Part shown: positions 14,880 through 23,527 of the stretch, in pieces
Layout of the letters: every line of letters begins with the position of its first letter
Numbering within the stretch: the stretch's first letter is position 1
Source of the DNA: JAIOSM01 sp964593725
Lineage (GTDB): Bacteria > Desulfobacterota > Desulfobacteria > Desulfobacterales > Desulfobacteraceae
Direction of reading: 5' to 3'
Assembly: GCA_964593725.1 (NCBI GenBank)
Contig: CAZQJS010000038.1
Span: 1-29,339, forward strand
Length of the DNA stretch: 29,339 bases
Notes under the pieces: generated by a model
Database searches by the model: none
The model's input: only the letters and a program-made list of their open reading frames with translations
What the model was told of the DNA's origin: nothing
Made by a program: the position numbers and the translations under genes

Positions 14880-16106
14880 TTATTCCCTTATGTCTTTTAA
14901 AACAAGAAAATATAATTCGCCCGGGTGATTCATTTGACCTGCTGCAAGTTCAGCAAATGTTCCATTGCCGTAAAAAAGATCTGCACGCAGATGTCCCCTT
15001 ATTGCTCCGCCTGTGTCCTGGTTCAATACAAAGAGAGAATACTCCTGCCAGCCCTGGGGAAACTGCACATTGTTCTCTTCCGGCAGACAGGTTTTGATAA
15101 AACATAGGGCTCCTTTTGGGAAAAGCCTTGTATCTGCTGCAATGGACCGCAAAGGAGATACTTTAACCCCAAGACAGCCAAAGGGTCCGTCCATCTCTTT
15201 TTTAAAAAAGACAAAACTTTTATTATAGTTCAGTACTTTATCTATCTTATCAGGATTCTGTTTCAGCCATTTCCTGATGGCCTGCATTGACATATTCTCC
15301 TTTGCGATTTCATCATGCCTGATTAAATATCTTCCTATGGATTGATAGGCGCGCCCGTTTTTAGATGCATAATGGACTCTTAATATGCTCTTATCAGGCA
15401 GCACAATTCTTCCTGACCCCTGTATTTCAAGGAAAAACCTGTCAACACGGTCTTTAAGCCAGACCAGGGGTTTTGCCCTTTTTTCAAAATTCCTGATGGA
15501 ATTTATCTTTTGTCTGTCATAGTAGGGTATAACCCGTTTTTTTTCATCAACCCTGGCAAAGAGATTCTTTTCACCTTTAAACCTGTCTGAAAACCTGGAA
15601 AGGTCAATGGTTAAAAGATCATTGGGAACAGTAAATAAAGGGCAGGTATACTTTTTTGTCATGACAGGACTGCCTTCATATGTAGGCTCGTAATAACCTG
15701 TAAAAAGCACTTTATCATCTGCATTGCCAAAGGTTTTATAAATATTGTAATTTTTCCTGATATACTCTGAGATTTCACTGGGTGACGGGCTGGTACTTAT
15801 AAGTTCAGACAATTTTTCAAGGGATTTTATTAAATGCGCCACACCATACCTGTCACTGCCAAACTCAAATGTGCGCGATGCAGGAAGCCTCTTATAATAT
15901 TTCAGACTTTGTTCAATGGATTGGGACAATCCCACATATGAAAGATCATCTGTAAAAAACGGATATTGTGTAATTTCAAGCTTTACAAGGGCGTTATGCC
16001 TTGTGATTTTAATCTCTTTTTCCCTGTAAAAGAATATTATCAAGGCATGTATTGTTATAACCAGAACCAGGGCGCCCAATGATTTATATATCAGTGATCT
16101 GTCCAT
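14880..16106 (-). CDS. mltA: Membrane-bound lytic murein transglycosylase A
   Basis: A 408-residue MltA. It cleaves the MurNAc-GlcNAc bond of peptidoglycan to give 1,6-anhydromuropeptides. The MltA domain is marked by FTGYYEP and IQGSGRI, with the 3D domain at the C-terminus: DTRLFPKG, then DTGGAIRGHLRADLFYG, Asp364 matching the catalytic Asp of E. coli MltA. Unlike the E. coli lipoprotein it has no lipobox. It is held by an N-terminal helix (residues about 8-27, LGALVLVITIHALIIFF). The start overlaps the end of rmuC by 23 bases and has AGGAGGAAG before it, so the two are coupled. Confidence 0.92.
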   Translation of the reverse strand: MDRSLIYKSLGALVLVITIHALIIFFYREKEIKITRHNALVKLEITQYPFFTDDLSYVGLSQSIEQSLKYYKRLPASRTFEFGSDRYGVAHLIKSLEKLSELISTSPSPSEISEYIRKNYNIYKTFGNADDKVLFTGYYEPTYEGSPVMTKKYTCPLFTVPNDLLTIDLSRFSDRFKGEKNLFARVDEKKRVIPYYDRQKINSIRNFEKRAKPLVWLKDRVDRFFLEIQGSGRIVLPDKSILRVHYASKNGRAYQSIGRYLIRHDEIAKENMSMQAIRKWLKQNPDKIDKVLNYNKSFVFFKKEMDGPFGCLGVKVSPLRSIAADTRLFPKGALCFIKTCLPEENNVQFPQGWQEYSLFVLNQDTGGAIRGHLRADLFYGNGTFAELAAGQMNHPGELYFLVLKDIRE

Positions 16107-17280
16107 CTTCTTCCTCCTGCTCTGCCTCTGTTTTACCCTTGATCTGCCCTGGAGTTATTTTAGAAGGGTCGATTTTTTTCAGATCTTCTGTTTTTTCCGA
16201 TGTTATGCCAAGGCCATCAAATTTTTTTGCTGTAACCATAACCCTTTTCTCAAGGGAGCCCAGGGTTTTATTAAAGGTCATTGCACACCTTTCAATATCC
16301 CTGCCAAGGCGGTTAATATTTCCTGCCATTGTCCCAATGCGCATGTACAGTTCACACCCAAGTTTTCTTATCTCTTCTGCATTTTCCCGTGCTTTCTCCT
16401 GGTTCCAGGAAAAAGCAACAGCCTTTAAAAGGGCAACCAGAGTTGTTGGAGTTGCAATGATCACTCCTTTTTTTATGCCGGTTTCCACAAGGTCAGGTTT
16501 ATATGTTAAAGCAGCACTGAAAAAGTTTTCTCCCGGAATAAAAAGAATGGTAAACTCTATGGTTAAAGAAAAATACCTGTGGTACTCTTTGGAAGCAAGG
16601 GTAGATACATGCTTTAAGACCTGGGCTGCATGATTTGCCATATACTTTTTTCTCTCCCCTTCATCCTCTGCCTCCAGAGCATTTAAATATGCCTCAAGCC
16701 CGACTTTTGAATCAACAATAATATTTCTTCCGCCGGGAAGCTTAATCACCATATCTGGCCGCACCCGGCCATTATCTGTCTCTGCTGTAACCTGCTCTTC
16801 AAAATCACAATGTTCTGCCATGCCTGCCAGCTCAACAACACGCCTCAGGGTCATCTCCCCCCACCGCCCCCTGACATGGGGAACCCTCAAGGCCTTAACA
16901 AGATTACCTGTCTGAACCTGGAGATTCTGCTGGGTTCTTGCCATATCAAAAAGTTGAGCTGATATGGAACCAAAGGCTTTCTGCCTCTGTCCTTCCATAT
17001 CCCAGAGAGCCTTCTCATATTTGCCTAAAGCCTCTTTTACAGGTTTTACACTCTGGTCAAAATCATTTTTTGCATCATTTGCAAACCTTTTAAAATATTT
17101 ATCAGCCAGGTTAAAAAACCGATTGGAGTTTAAAGCAAGAGCATTTTCTGAAATCTGGCTGATCTTTTTTGAAAAAAAGAAGAGAAAGAGTCTCTGGAAA
17201 ATAATGGAAAAAATCAGACCGGCAGCAGTGCCGGCTAAAAAGCCTGAGATAAGAAAAATAAAATTATCAGAAGTTATCAT
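16084..17280 (-). CDS. rmuC: DNA recombination protein RmuC
   Basis: A 398-residue RmuC family protein, linked in E. coli to limiting inversions at short repeats. The N-terminal helix (about residues 6-34) anchors it in the membrane and a charged helical section follows. The RmuC domain contains GRWGEMTLRRVVE, IVDSKV and FIPGENFFSAAL, with LGRDIERC after it. Nuclease activity is predicted for the family but not shown by this sequence. The ATG overlaps the moaC stop by one base (TAATG), and the 3' end overlaps mltA. Confidence 0.93.
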   Translation of the reverse strand: MITSDNFIFLISGFLAGTAAGLIFSIIFQRLFLFFFSKKISQISENALALNSNRFFNLADKYFKRFANDAKNDFDQSVKPVKEALGKYEKALWDMEGQRQKAFGSISAQLFDMARTQQNLQVQTGNLVKALRVPHVRGRWGEMTLRRVVELAGMAEHCDFEEQVTAETDNGRVRPDMVIKLPGGRNIIVDSKVGLEAYLNALEAEDEGERKKYMANHAAQVLKHVSTLASKEYHRYFSLTIEFTILFIPGENFFSAALTYKPDLVETGIKKGVIIATPTTLVALLKAVAFSWNQEKARENAEEIRKLGCELYMRIGTMAGNINRLGRDIERCAMTFNKTLGSLEKRVMVTAKKFDGLGITSEKTEDLKKIDPSKITPGQIKGKTEAEQEEEDGQITDI

Positions 17281-17756
17281 TATTCTGCCACAAAGGTCCC
17301 GCTCTTACCGCCGGATTTGCTTATTAAACGGATATTGCTGATCTGCATGGTTCTGTCATAGGATTTACACATGTCATAAATGGTAAGTGCTGCTACAGCA
17401 ACAGCTGTCAGCGCTTCCATTTCAATACCTGTCCGGCCTTTTAATGAAGCTTCTGCCTCAATGTTTATTATATTGTTTTCAGTATCCGGGCTGAAATCAA
17501 CCCTGATATGGGTAATATTCAGGGGGTGGCACATGGGAATAAGATCAGAGGTTTTTTTTGCTGCCATTACACCTGCTATCCTTGCAGTCTCAAAAACATT
17601 TCCCTTTTTCCCGGTATTCTGGATTATCTTTTCCAGAGTACCTGCATTCATCTTAACAGTTCCCCCTGCAACGGCCACACGTTTTGTCTCTTCCTTGCCG
17701 CCGACATCCACCATCCTGACCCTGCCTGCTTCATCAAGATGTGTAAAATCTGCCAT
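17280..17756 (-). CDS. moaC: Cyclic pyranopterin monophosphate synthase MoaC
   Basis: A 158-residue MoaC, which completes cyclisation of the pterin intermediate made by MoaA in molybdenum-cofactor synthesis. It shows the family motifs GVMAAKKTSDLIPMCHPL and ALTAVAVAALTIYDMCKS, the latter containing the catalytic Asp region. Length is normal. The ribosome binding site is GAGAGGA. It lies 17 bases after the moaE-like gene and overlaps rmuC by one base, so all three are likely cotranscribed. No moaA is in the window. Confidence 0.96.
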   Translation of the reverse strand: MADFTHLDEAGRVRMVDVGGKEETKRVAVAGGTVKMNAGTLEKIIQNTGKKGNVFETARIAGVMAAKKTSDLIPMCHPLNITHIRVDFSPDTENNIINIEAEASLKGRTGIEMEALTAVAVAALTIYDMCKSYDRTMQISNIRLISKSGGKSGTFVAE

Positions 17757-17773
17757 ATTATTATCCTCTCTTT

Positions 17774-18133
17774 TTAAACATATGACTGGTTTTTGCTTGT
17801 GGCAGTTGTTTTGATCTTATCAAGGGCTTGTCTGAGGGCATCCTGAACATTTTCCCGGATATCCCCTGCAACCACAAGATACATTATATCATCTCCCACA
17901 CAAAGTTTTCTGCCCTGGGCTATCCAGACCAGCACCTCGATAATACCTTTTCTTTGTTTTGTCTCACTTATTATATTATCAAGGATATCATGATCCACAC
18001 TTATTTCAAGGTCGCTCACTCCTCTTCCTTCCCTTGTGTTTTCCCTTACAACACCATTGTGCACAAGAATCATGCCCACCTTTGAATAGTCAGGATGTGA
18101 TTTAATTTTATCGATCATTTCATTTACAGTCAT
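17774..18133 (-). CDS. moaE: Short MoaE-like molybdopterin synthase subunit
   Basis: A 119-residue protein with the MoaE core: VGMILVHNGVVRENTREGRG, where Arg would match the conserved active-site Arg, and IAQGRKLCVGDDIMYLVVAGDIRENVQDAL. True MoaE makes molybdopterin with MoaD and ends in a conserved K-x-x-x-PFWK-x-E motif with two catalytic lysines. Here the sequence ends KIKTTATSKNQSYV and lacks PFWKE, about 30 residues short of E. coli MoaE. It may be an altered member or use Lys residues of this tail. It sits between mobA and moaC. No moaD is visible. Confidence 0.75.
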   Translation of the reverse strand: MTVNEMIDKIKSHPDYSKVGMILVHNGVVRENTREGRGVSDLEISVDHDILDNIISETKQRKGIIEVLVWIAQGRKLCVGDDIMYLVVAGDIRENVQDALRQALDKIKTTATSKNQSYV

Positions 18134-18165
18134 TGAAAACCTGCCTTTTTTTTTATTTCAGTTTA

Positions 18166-18774
18166 TTATTTCAGCTTTGCCTCTGCCATGCCATTTGCAA
18201 TAACAATATCCTCCGGCGTATTTACATTAAAAAACGATTCCATTAAAGGATCAATCTTTTTTAACTCTTCTGCCGGCACCACCTTTACTCTGTTTTTTGC
18301 ATAAAACTTTTTTATCATAAATATTTTGTTTTTAAGATTGCTTTCAATCCTGGGGAGGCATGCCTTGGTATATACTGATAATAAGGCTTCAAGCCCGCCC
18401 TCGCCCTCGGGAATTATGACATCATGTTTTGAATCGGCCTTTGAAAGGATATACCTGATAATATCCCGCCTTACAAAAGGTGTATCACAGGCTGTTACAA
18501 ACACCCTGTCATATGATGCATAGTATATGCCTGCATGAAGACCTGACAGGGCACACCTTGACTGATCAATATCAGAAACAATCATACTGTCAAACCCTGC
18601 AAAAGCAGAAGGATCATTTGTCACTATTATAATTTCATCCACAACTGCGCTCAATTCCCTGTGAATTCTCTCCATTATCATCCTGCCGCCGATTCTGCGG
18701 AATCCTTTCTTTTTCCCGGGAAGCCTGCTGTTCCTACCGCCCGCAAGAATCACCCCTGTGCTTTTTAGACCCAT
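18166..18774 (-). CDS. mobA: Molybdenum cofactor guanylyltransferase MobA
   Basis: A 202-residue nucleotidyltransferase of the MobA family, which joins GMP to Mo-molybdopterin to make bis-MGD for formate dehydrogenases and related enzymes. The N-terminal GTP-binding motif is GVILAGGRNSRLPGKKKGF, a variant of LAGGxSxRMGxxK. The metal/substrate segment is VFVTACDTPFV, and the C-terminal NVNTPEDI is also typical. It is the first gene of the minus-strand molybdopterin cluster and is divergent from pyrR across 159 bases. Confidence 0.88.
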   Translation of the reverse strand: MGLKSTGVILAGGRNSRLPGKKKGFRRIGGRMIMERIHRELSAVVDEIIIVTNDPSAFAGFDSMIVSDIDQSRCALSGLHAGIYYASYDRVFVTACDTPFVRRDIIRYILSKADSKHDVIIPEGEGGLEALLSVYTKACLPRIESNLKNKIFMIKKFYAKNRVKVVPAEELKKIDPLMESFFNVNTPEDIVIANGMAEAKLK

Positions 18775-18838
18775 AAATAATCCTGAAATTAAGCTTTAAA
18801 TCCTTTTTAATTTGTATGTATCTTGTTATAGTAAGTGA

Positions 18839-18862
18839 ATGCTAAAATCAATGCTAAAATCA
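18839..18862. repeat. 12-bp tandem direct repeat upstream of pyrR
   Basis: ATGCTAAAATCA occurs twice, back to back, in the 159-base spacer between the divergent mobA and pyrR genes. It could be a binding site for a regulator or a chance slippage duplication. Confidence 0.5.
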
Positions 18863-18933
18863 AACCATTGCTGATTATTTGAAAAAATGATATAAATTTC
18901 TTATATAAGAATATTGAGGAGCAGTCATCTTAA

Positions 18934-19470
18934 ATGAAAGCTGAAAAAACCATAATCAGCAGACAGGACATTAAAAGAATACTGACACGCATGGCCCATG
19001 AAATCATTGAAGCCCATAAAGGTGTTGAAAACCTGGCACTCATAGGCATACAGACACGGGGAGACTATATTGCAAAAAGGCTTGAAAATATTATTAAAAA
19101 TATTGAAGGTACTGCTCTGCCTGTGGGGGATATGGACATTAATCTGTACAGGGATGACTGGACAAAAATCAGTTATCAGCCCATTGTGAGGCCCTCTGAT
19201 ATTCCCTTCAGCGTTGACGATAAAAAGATAATACTTGTTGATGATGTCCTGTATACAGGCCGTACAATCAGGGCTGCCATGGATGCACTCATGGATTTTG
19301 GCAGACCTGCCCAGATTGAACTTGCAGTTCTGGTTGACCGGGGGCACAGGGAACTGCCCATCCAGGCGGATTACAAGGGAATATTCATTGATACACAGGA
19401 AAATGACATGATAAATGTATACCTTGAAGAACATGACAATGAAGACAGGGTCTATATTGCACAGGATTAA
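18934..19470 (+). CDS. pyrR: PyrR uracil phosphoribosyltransferase
   Basis: A 178-residue PyrR family protein. The PRPP-binding motif is ILVDDVLYTGRTIRAA (about residues 99-114), preceded by GIQTRGDYIAKRL, with LVDRGHRELPIQADYKG at the C-terminal side. In Bacillus, PyrR binds pyr mRNA to attenuate pyrimidine operons and also converts uracil to UMP. No pyr genes and no PyrR-type leader are visible here, so it may act mainly as an enzyme. The ribosome binding site is GAGGAG, 12 bases before ATG. It is followed seven bases later by moaB. Confidence 0.93.
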   Translation: MKAEKTIISRQDIKRILTRMAHEIIEAHKGVENLALIGIQTRGDYIAKRLENIIKNIEGTALPVGDMDINLYRDDWTKISYQPIVRPSDIPFSVDDKKIILVDDVLYTGRTIRAAMDALMDFGRPAQIELAVLVDRGHRELPIQADYKGIFIDTQENDMINVYLEEHDNEDRVYIAQD

Positions 19471-19477
19471 ATAAAAC

Positions 19478-19981
19478 ATGAACAGTATATTACATAAGCG
19501 GAAAACCCCGGAAAATCTGAGAATAGCAATAGTATCAGCATCAAGTACAAGGAATCTGTCCGAGGACAAAAGCGGAATATGGATAAAAAAACAGGCTAAA
19601 AAAGAGGGGCATGATGTTGTTGTACACCATACTGTGGACGATGATATAGGTGCAATCCAAGAACTTGTAAACCATATATTAACTAAAATCTCCCCTGATG
19701 TTATCCTGATTACCGGAGGTACCGGCATAGCAAAAAAAGATGTGACAATTGAAGCTGTAACTCCTCTTTTTGATAAAGTTCTCACTGCCTATGCCACAAT
19801 GTTTGCAAACTTAAGCTTTGAGGAGATTGACTCAAGTGCCATTTTATCAAGGGCAGCCGCCGGGATCATTAATAATGCTGTTCTGTTTTGCATGCCGGGC
19901 AGCCTCAAGGCGTGCAAGCTTGCCTGCAATGCCCTGATTTTTCCGGAACTTGGACATATTATTAAACATATCCGGGAATAA
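19478..19981 (+). CDS. moaB: Molybdenum cofactor biosynthesis protein MoaB
   Basis: A 167-residue MoaB/MogA family protein that adenylylates molybdopterin before metal insertion. Motifs are IAIVSASSTRN, ILITGGTGIAKKDVTIEAV, then the conserved ending LSRAAAGIINNAVLFCMPGS. The length is that of MoaB rather than the longer MoeA. Its placement behind pyrR and near the divergent moaC-moaE-mobA set shows that the molybdopterin genes lie on both strands here. Confidence 0.92.
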   Translation: MNSILHKRKTPENLRIAIVSASSTRNLSEDKSGIWIKKQAKKEGHDVVVHHTVDDDIGAIQELVNHILTKISPDVILITGGTGIAKKDVTIEAVTPLFDKVLTAYATMFANLSFEEIDSSAILSRAAAGIINNAVLFCMPGSLKACKLACNALIFPELGHIIKHIRE

Positions 19982-20022
19982 TTTTTAAATAATTGACAGG
20001 GGCAAAGGAGCAGAAAACATCA

Positions 20023-20433
20023 ATGGTCAAACTCAATGAATTTATTGAACAATGGCAGGAAGATGAATCAGGAATCAGAAAAGCATTTATACAGATATTG
20101 AAATATTTACAAAATCTGAATAATATAACCCTTGATTTTAAAGCACGACCAAAAATCACATATTCCCTGCGGCCAAAACATAATAACCAGGAGAATCGCG
20201 CTCTTTTTGCAATGATAGATGTTATTGACGATGATCCGGAAGCAAGGTGGCTTTCCATCTGTTTCTACGGAGACATGATATCTGATCCCGATGAAGCAGG
20301 TGATCTTATTCCCGACGGTCTTCTGGGTGATGATGGACACTGTTTTGATATTTATGAGTACAATGCTGAAGAGATCGAATATATTATAACCAGACTTGAT
20401 GAAGCTTATAAAGCAGCACAGAAGTCATCATAA
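20023..20433 (+). CDS. Small acidic protein of unknown function
   Basis: A 136-residue acidic soluble protein that I do not assign to a function. Visible stretches are LDFKARPKITYSLRPKH, a DVIDDDPEARWLSICFYGDM strand-rich core and a helical C-terminus. The ATG at 20023 is preferred because AAAGGAG at 20004-20010 precedes it by 12 bases. The in-frame TTG at 19993 has no such site. I recall similar proteins in Desulfobacterota listed as hypothetical. It closes the pyrR-moaB group and is followed by a hairpin. Confidence 0.75.
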   Translation: MVKLNEFIEQWQEDESGIRKAFIQILKYLQNLNNITLDFKARPKITYSLRPKHNNQENRALFAMIDVIDDDPEARWLSICFYGDMISDPDEAGDLIPDGLLGDDGHCFDIYEYNAEEIEYIITRLDEAYKAAQKSS

Positions 20434-20448
20434 ACAGGATAATATTCA

Positions 20449-20490
20449 TAAAGGCTCTTGTTTGAAATATGCAAACAAAAGCCTTTAATA
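20449..20490 (+). terminator. Hairpin terminator after the pyrR-moaB group
   Basis: TAAAGGCTcTTGTTTG (20449-20464) pairs with CAAACAAaAGCCTTTA (20472-20487), a 16-base stem with one internal mismatch and a 7-base loop. Only a weak T tract follows. It separates the small acidic gene from the nucleotide-sugar operon. Confidence 0.6.
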
Positions 20491-20582
20491 TCAATAGGTT
20501 GCCTATACTTTTACCATGCAACCGACAAGGCGGAGCTATATTAAGCAAAGATTTTATTAGAAAAAAAGGCTTTTAAAAAATT

Positions 20583-21668
20583 ATGAAAAAAGCACTGATA
20601 ACAGGGATCACAGGTCAGGACGGAGCATATCTTGCAGAATTTCTCATGGACAAAGGTTATGAAGTCCATGGAATAAAAAGACGTTCATCCCTGTTTAACA
20701 CTGACAGAATTGACCATCTCTATCAGGACCCCCATATGGAGAACAGAAACTTTATACTGCATTATGGTGACCTGACCGATTCAACAAACCTCATAAGGAT
20801 TCTTCAGCTTGTTCAGCCCGATGAGGTTTATAACCTCGCGGCCCAGAGCCATGTGGCAGTCTCCTTTGACTCTCCGGAATACACTGCTGATACAGATGCA
20901 TTGGGCACACTTCGTCTGCTTGAAGGCATAAGGCTTCTGGGTTTTGAAAAAAAGACCCGGTTTTATCAGGCCTCGACTTCAGAACTCTTTGGTAAAGTAA
21001 AAGAGACTCCCCAGACGGAAAAGACAGAATTCTACCCAAGAAGCCCCTATGCAGTTGCAAAACTCTATGCCTACTGGATTACCATAAACTATAGAGAAGC
21101 CTATGGAATATATGCCTGCAACGGTATACTGTTCAACCATGAATCCCCCCTGCGTGGAGAAACATTTGTCACCCGTAAAATCACAAGAGCCCTTGCAAGG
21201 ATAAGCCTTGGTCTTCAATCCTGCCTTTTTATTGGAAATCTTGATGCAAAAAGGGACTGGGGCCATGCAAAGGATTATGTGAAAATGCAGTGGCTTATGC
21301 TGCAGCAGGACAAACCCGATGATTTTGTAATTGCAACGGGCAGGCAGTACTCTGTCAGGGAATTTATAACACTTGCTGCAAAGGAGCTTGACATTGATAT
21401 TGCCTTTAAGGGTAAAGGCATTGATGAAAAAGGCTATAATACTGAAACAGGTGACCTGATTGTCAGCATTGATCCTGAATATTTCAGGCCCACTGAAGTT
21501 GAAACACTTCTGGGTGACCCATCCAAAGCAAAGGAGAAACTTGGCTGGGTACCGGAAATCTCTTTAAAGGAGCTCATAAAAGAGATGATCCACCACGATT
21601 TAAACGAAGCTGAAAAAGATCATCTGTGCAGAACCCATGGGTTTGACACCTTTGATTATAACGAATAA
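20583..21668 (+). CDS. gmd: GDP-mannose 4,6-dehydratase
   Basis: A 361-residue short-chain dehydrogenase-type enzyme that converts GDP-mannose to GDP-4-keto-6-deoxymannose, the first step to GDP-L-fucose. The NADP-binding motif is GITGQDGAYLAEFL. The catalytic Thr/Ser region is TSELFGKV, the YxxxK is YAVAK, and the tetramer/substrate loop is NHESPLRGETFVTRKITRA. Length is normal. It begins the nucleotide-sugar block, 12 bases ahead of fcl, its usual partner. The ribosome binding site is weak. Confidence 0.97.
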   Translation: MKKALITGITGQDGAYLAEFLMDKGYEVHGIKRRSSLFNTDRIDHLYQDPHMENRNFILHYGDLTDSTNLIRILQLVQPDEVYNLAAQSHVAVSFDSPEYTADTDALGTLRLLEGIRLLGFEKKTRFYQASTSELFGKVKETPQTEKTEFYPRSPYAVAKLYAYWITINYREAYGIYACNGILFNHESPLRGETFVTRKITRALARISLGLQSCLFIGNLDAKRDWGHAKDYVKMQWLMLQQDKPDDFVIATGRQYSVREFITLAAKELDIDIAFKGKGIDEKGYNTETGDLIVSIDPEYFRPTEVETLLGDPSKAKEKLGWVPEISLKELIKEMIHHDLNEAEKDHLCRTHGFDTFDYNE

Positions 21669-21679
21669 AAGGCTGTAAT

Positions 21680-22624
21680 ATGAATACTGATTCCAGAATA
21701 TTTGTTGCAGGCCCCAATGGTCTTGCAGGCTCAGCCATAATACGCTGCCTTGAAAAAAACGGCTACTCAAACATCCTGTGTCCAAACCATTCAGAGCTTG
21801 AACTCATGGATATGGAAGCTGTGAATGCATACTTTACAAAAAACAGGCCTGATTACCTTTTTTTATGTGCTGCAAAGGTCGGCGGAATTCTTGCAAATGA
21901 CACATTCCCTGCTGATTTTATATACCAGAACCTCATGATTCAAAATTCAATCATACACCAGTGCTTTCTCCACAAGGTAAAAAAACTTATTTTCCTTGGC
22001 TCATCCTGCATTTATCCGAAACACTCTGACCAGCCCATAAAGGAAGAATATCTCATGACAGGCAGACTTGAGAAAACAAACTCCCCCTATGCCATTGCGA
22101 AAATAGCAGGTATTGAAATGTGCTGGGCTTACAACAGGCAGCATAAGACCAGATTCATTCCTGTTATGCCCACAAACCTGTATGGTCCCAATGATAATTT
22201 TGACCTTGAAACTTCCCATGTTCTGCCGGCATTAATAAAGAAATTTGACAATGCAGAACAGAACAATGCACCAGTAGTCACGGTCTGGGGTACAGGTTCG
22301 CCCAGACGAGAGTTCCTCCATGTTGATGATCTGGCTTCTGCCTGCCTTTTTATCATGGAAAATAATCTGCCGGAAGCTGATTACTTAAACCAGCCCCTTT
22401 TCAATATTGGAACTGGCATGGATATAAGCATCAAAGAACTTGCCGGGTTAATAAAAAAGATCACAGGGTTTAAAGGTGAAATTATCTTTGACAATTCCAA
22501 ACCAGACGGGACCCCCCGCAAACTGCTCAATGTTTCAAAACTGGAAGACCTTGGCTGGCGTGCTGGAATTACACTGGAAAAGGGCCTTAAAAAGACCTGG
22601 CAATGGTATAAACAAAACAGATAA
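21680..22624 (+). CDS. fcl: GDP-L-fucose synthase
   Basis: A 314-residue epimerase-reductase that turns the Gmd product into GDP-L-fucose with NADPH. The N-terminal glycine motif GPNGLAGSAI is a variant of GxxGMVGSA. Also seen are FLCAAKVGGI, SSCIYPK, and the YxxxK as YAIAK, then PTNLYGPNDNF and SPRREFLHVDDLA. Length is typical. It is 11 bases after gmd and 21 before the rfbA start. Confidence 0.96.
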   Translation: MNTDSRIFVAGPNGLAGSAIIRCLEKNGYSNILCPNHSELELMDMEAVNAYFTKNRPDYLFLCAAKVGGILANDTFPADFIYQNLMIQNSIIHQCFLHKVKKLIFLGSSCIYPKHSDQPIKEEYLMTGRLEKTNSPYAIAKIAGIEMCWAYNRQHKTRFIPVMPTNLYGPNDNFDLETSHVLPALIKKFDNAEQNNAPVVTVWGTGSPRREFLHVDDLASACLFIMENNLPEADYLNQPLFNIGTGMDISIKELAGLIKKITGFKGEIIFDNSKPDGTPRKLLNVSKLEDLGWRAGITLEKGLKKTWQWYKQNR

Positions 22625-22645
22625 ATATAAAGGAATTTATTGACC

Positions 22646-23527
22646 ATGCGCAAGGGAATTATTCTTGCAGGCGGGTCAGGGACACGCCTCTATCCATTGA
22701 CATATGCAGTGAGCAAACAATTAATGCCTGTATATGACAAACCCATGATTTATTATCCACTGTCAACATTAATGCTTTCAGGTATCAAGGAGATTCTTAT
22801 TATATCAACACCCAATGATATCAGCGGATTTAAGCACCTTTTAAAGGATGGCTCCCAGTGGGGCATATCCCTGGAGTATGCTGTGCAGCCACACCCGGAC
22901 GGCCTTGCCCAGGCATTTTTAATTGGACAGGATTTTATTGGTGATGACACTGTATCTTTGATTCTAGGTGATAATATATATTATGGCGAAGGATTGTCCG
23001 CCCGATTCCAGGAGATAGCCAGACAAAAAAAAGGTGCAACAGTTTTCGGATATTATGTAAAAGACCCTCAATATTACGGGGTTGTGGAATTTGATGAAAA
23101 AGGTAATGCCACAAGTATTGAAGAAAAACCTGAACATCCAAAATCAAATTATGCAATAACCGGCCTCTATTTTTATGACAACAATGTCATTGAAATTGCA
23201 AAACAAGTCCGGCCTTCTGCCCGGGGGGAACTTGAAATCACCGATGTAAACAATATTTATCTTAAAAACGGAGCTCTTAAGGTGGAGCTCTTAAGCCGGG
23301 GTACTGCCTGGCTTGATACCGGCACCCATGAATCCCTTCTTGATGCAGCTGTTTTCATCAAGGTGGTTGCTGACCGCCAGGGACTTAAGATCGCCTGTCC
23401 TGAAGAAGTGGCCTATAAAATGGGTCTGATCAATGCAGAGCAGTTTGAAAAGCTGGCGCAGGCCCTGAGTAAAAACGGATATGGCAGGTATCTGTTAAAC
23501 ATTTTAGACCAGAACATTATACCATGA
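22646..23527 (+). CDS. rfbA: Glucose-1-phosphate thymidylyltransferase
   Basis: RfbA/RmlA makes dTDP-glucose from dTTP and glucose-1-phosphate. The signature GIILAGGSGTRLYPLT and PVYDKPMIYYPLSTLM are intact, as are LGDNIYYG and WLDTGTHESLLDA. About 293 residues, a normal length. ATG at 22646 is preferred over TTG at 22640 because AGGAA at 22631-22635 is spaced correctly for it. It starts a four-gene dTDP-rhamnose set (A, C, D, B). The stop overlaps the rfbC start (ATGA). Confidence 0.97.
   Translation: MRKGIILAGGSGTRLYPLTYAVSKQLMPVYDKPMIYYPLSTLMLSGIKEILIISTPNDISGFKHLLKDGSQWGISLEYAVQPHPDGLAQAFLIGQDFIGDDTVSLILGDNIYYGEGLSARFQEIARQKKGATVFGYYVKDPQYYGVVEFDEKGNATSIEEKPEHPKSNYAITGLYFYDNNVIEIAKQVRPSARGELEITDVNNIYLKNGALKVELLSRGTAWLDTGTHESLLDAAVFIKVVADRQGLKIACPEEVAYKMGLINAEQFEKLAQALSKNGYGRYLLNILDQNIIP

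Noticed and set aside
18775..18933. A PyrR-binding attenuator or riboswitch before pyrR
   Set aside because: I could not find the anti-antiterminator hairpins or a terminator with a T run; only the tandem repeat is evident.
18925..19785. A 286-codon minus-strand open frame over pyrR and moaB
   Set aside because: It has no motifs, is Cys/Phe/Ile-rich, and lies opposite two well-supported genes.
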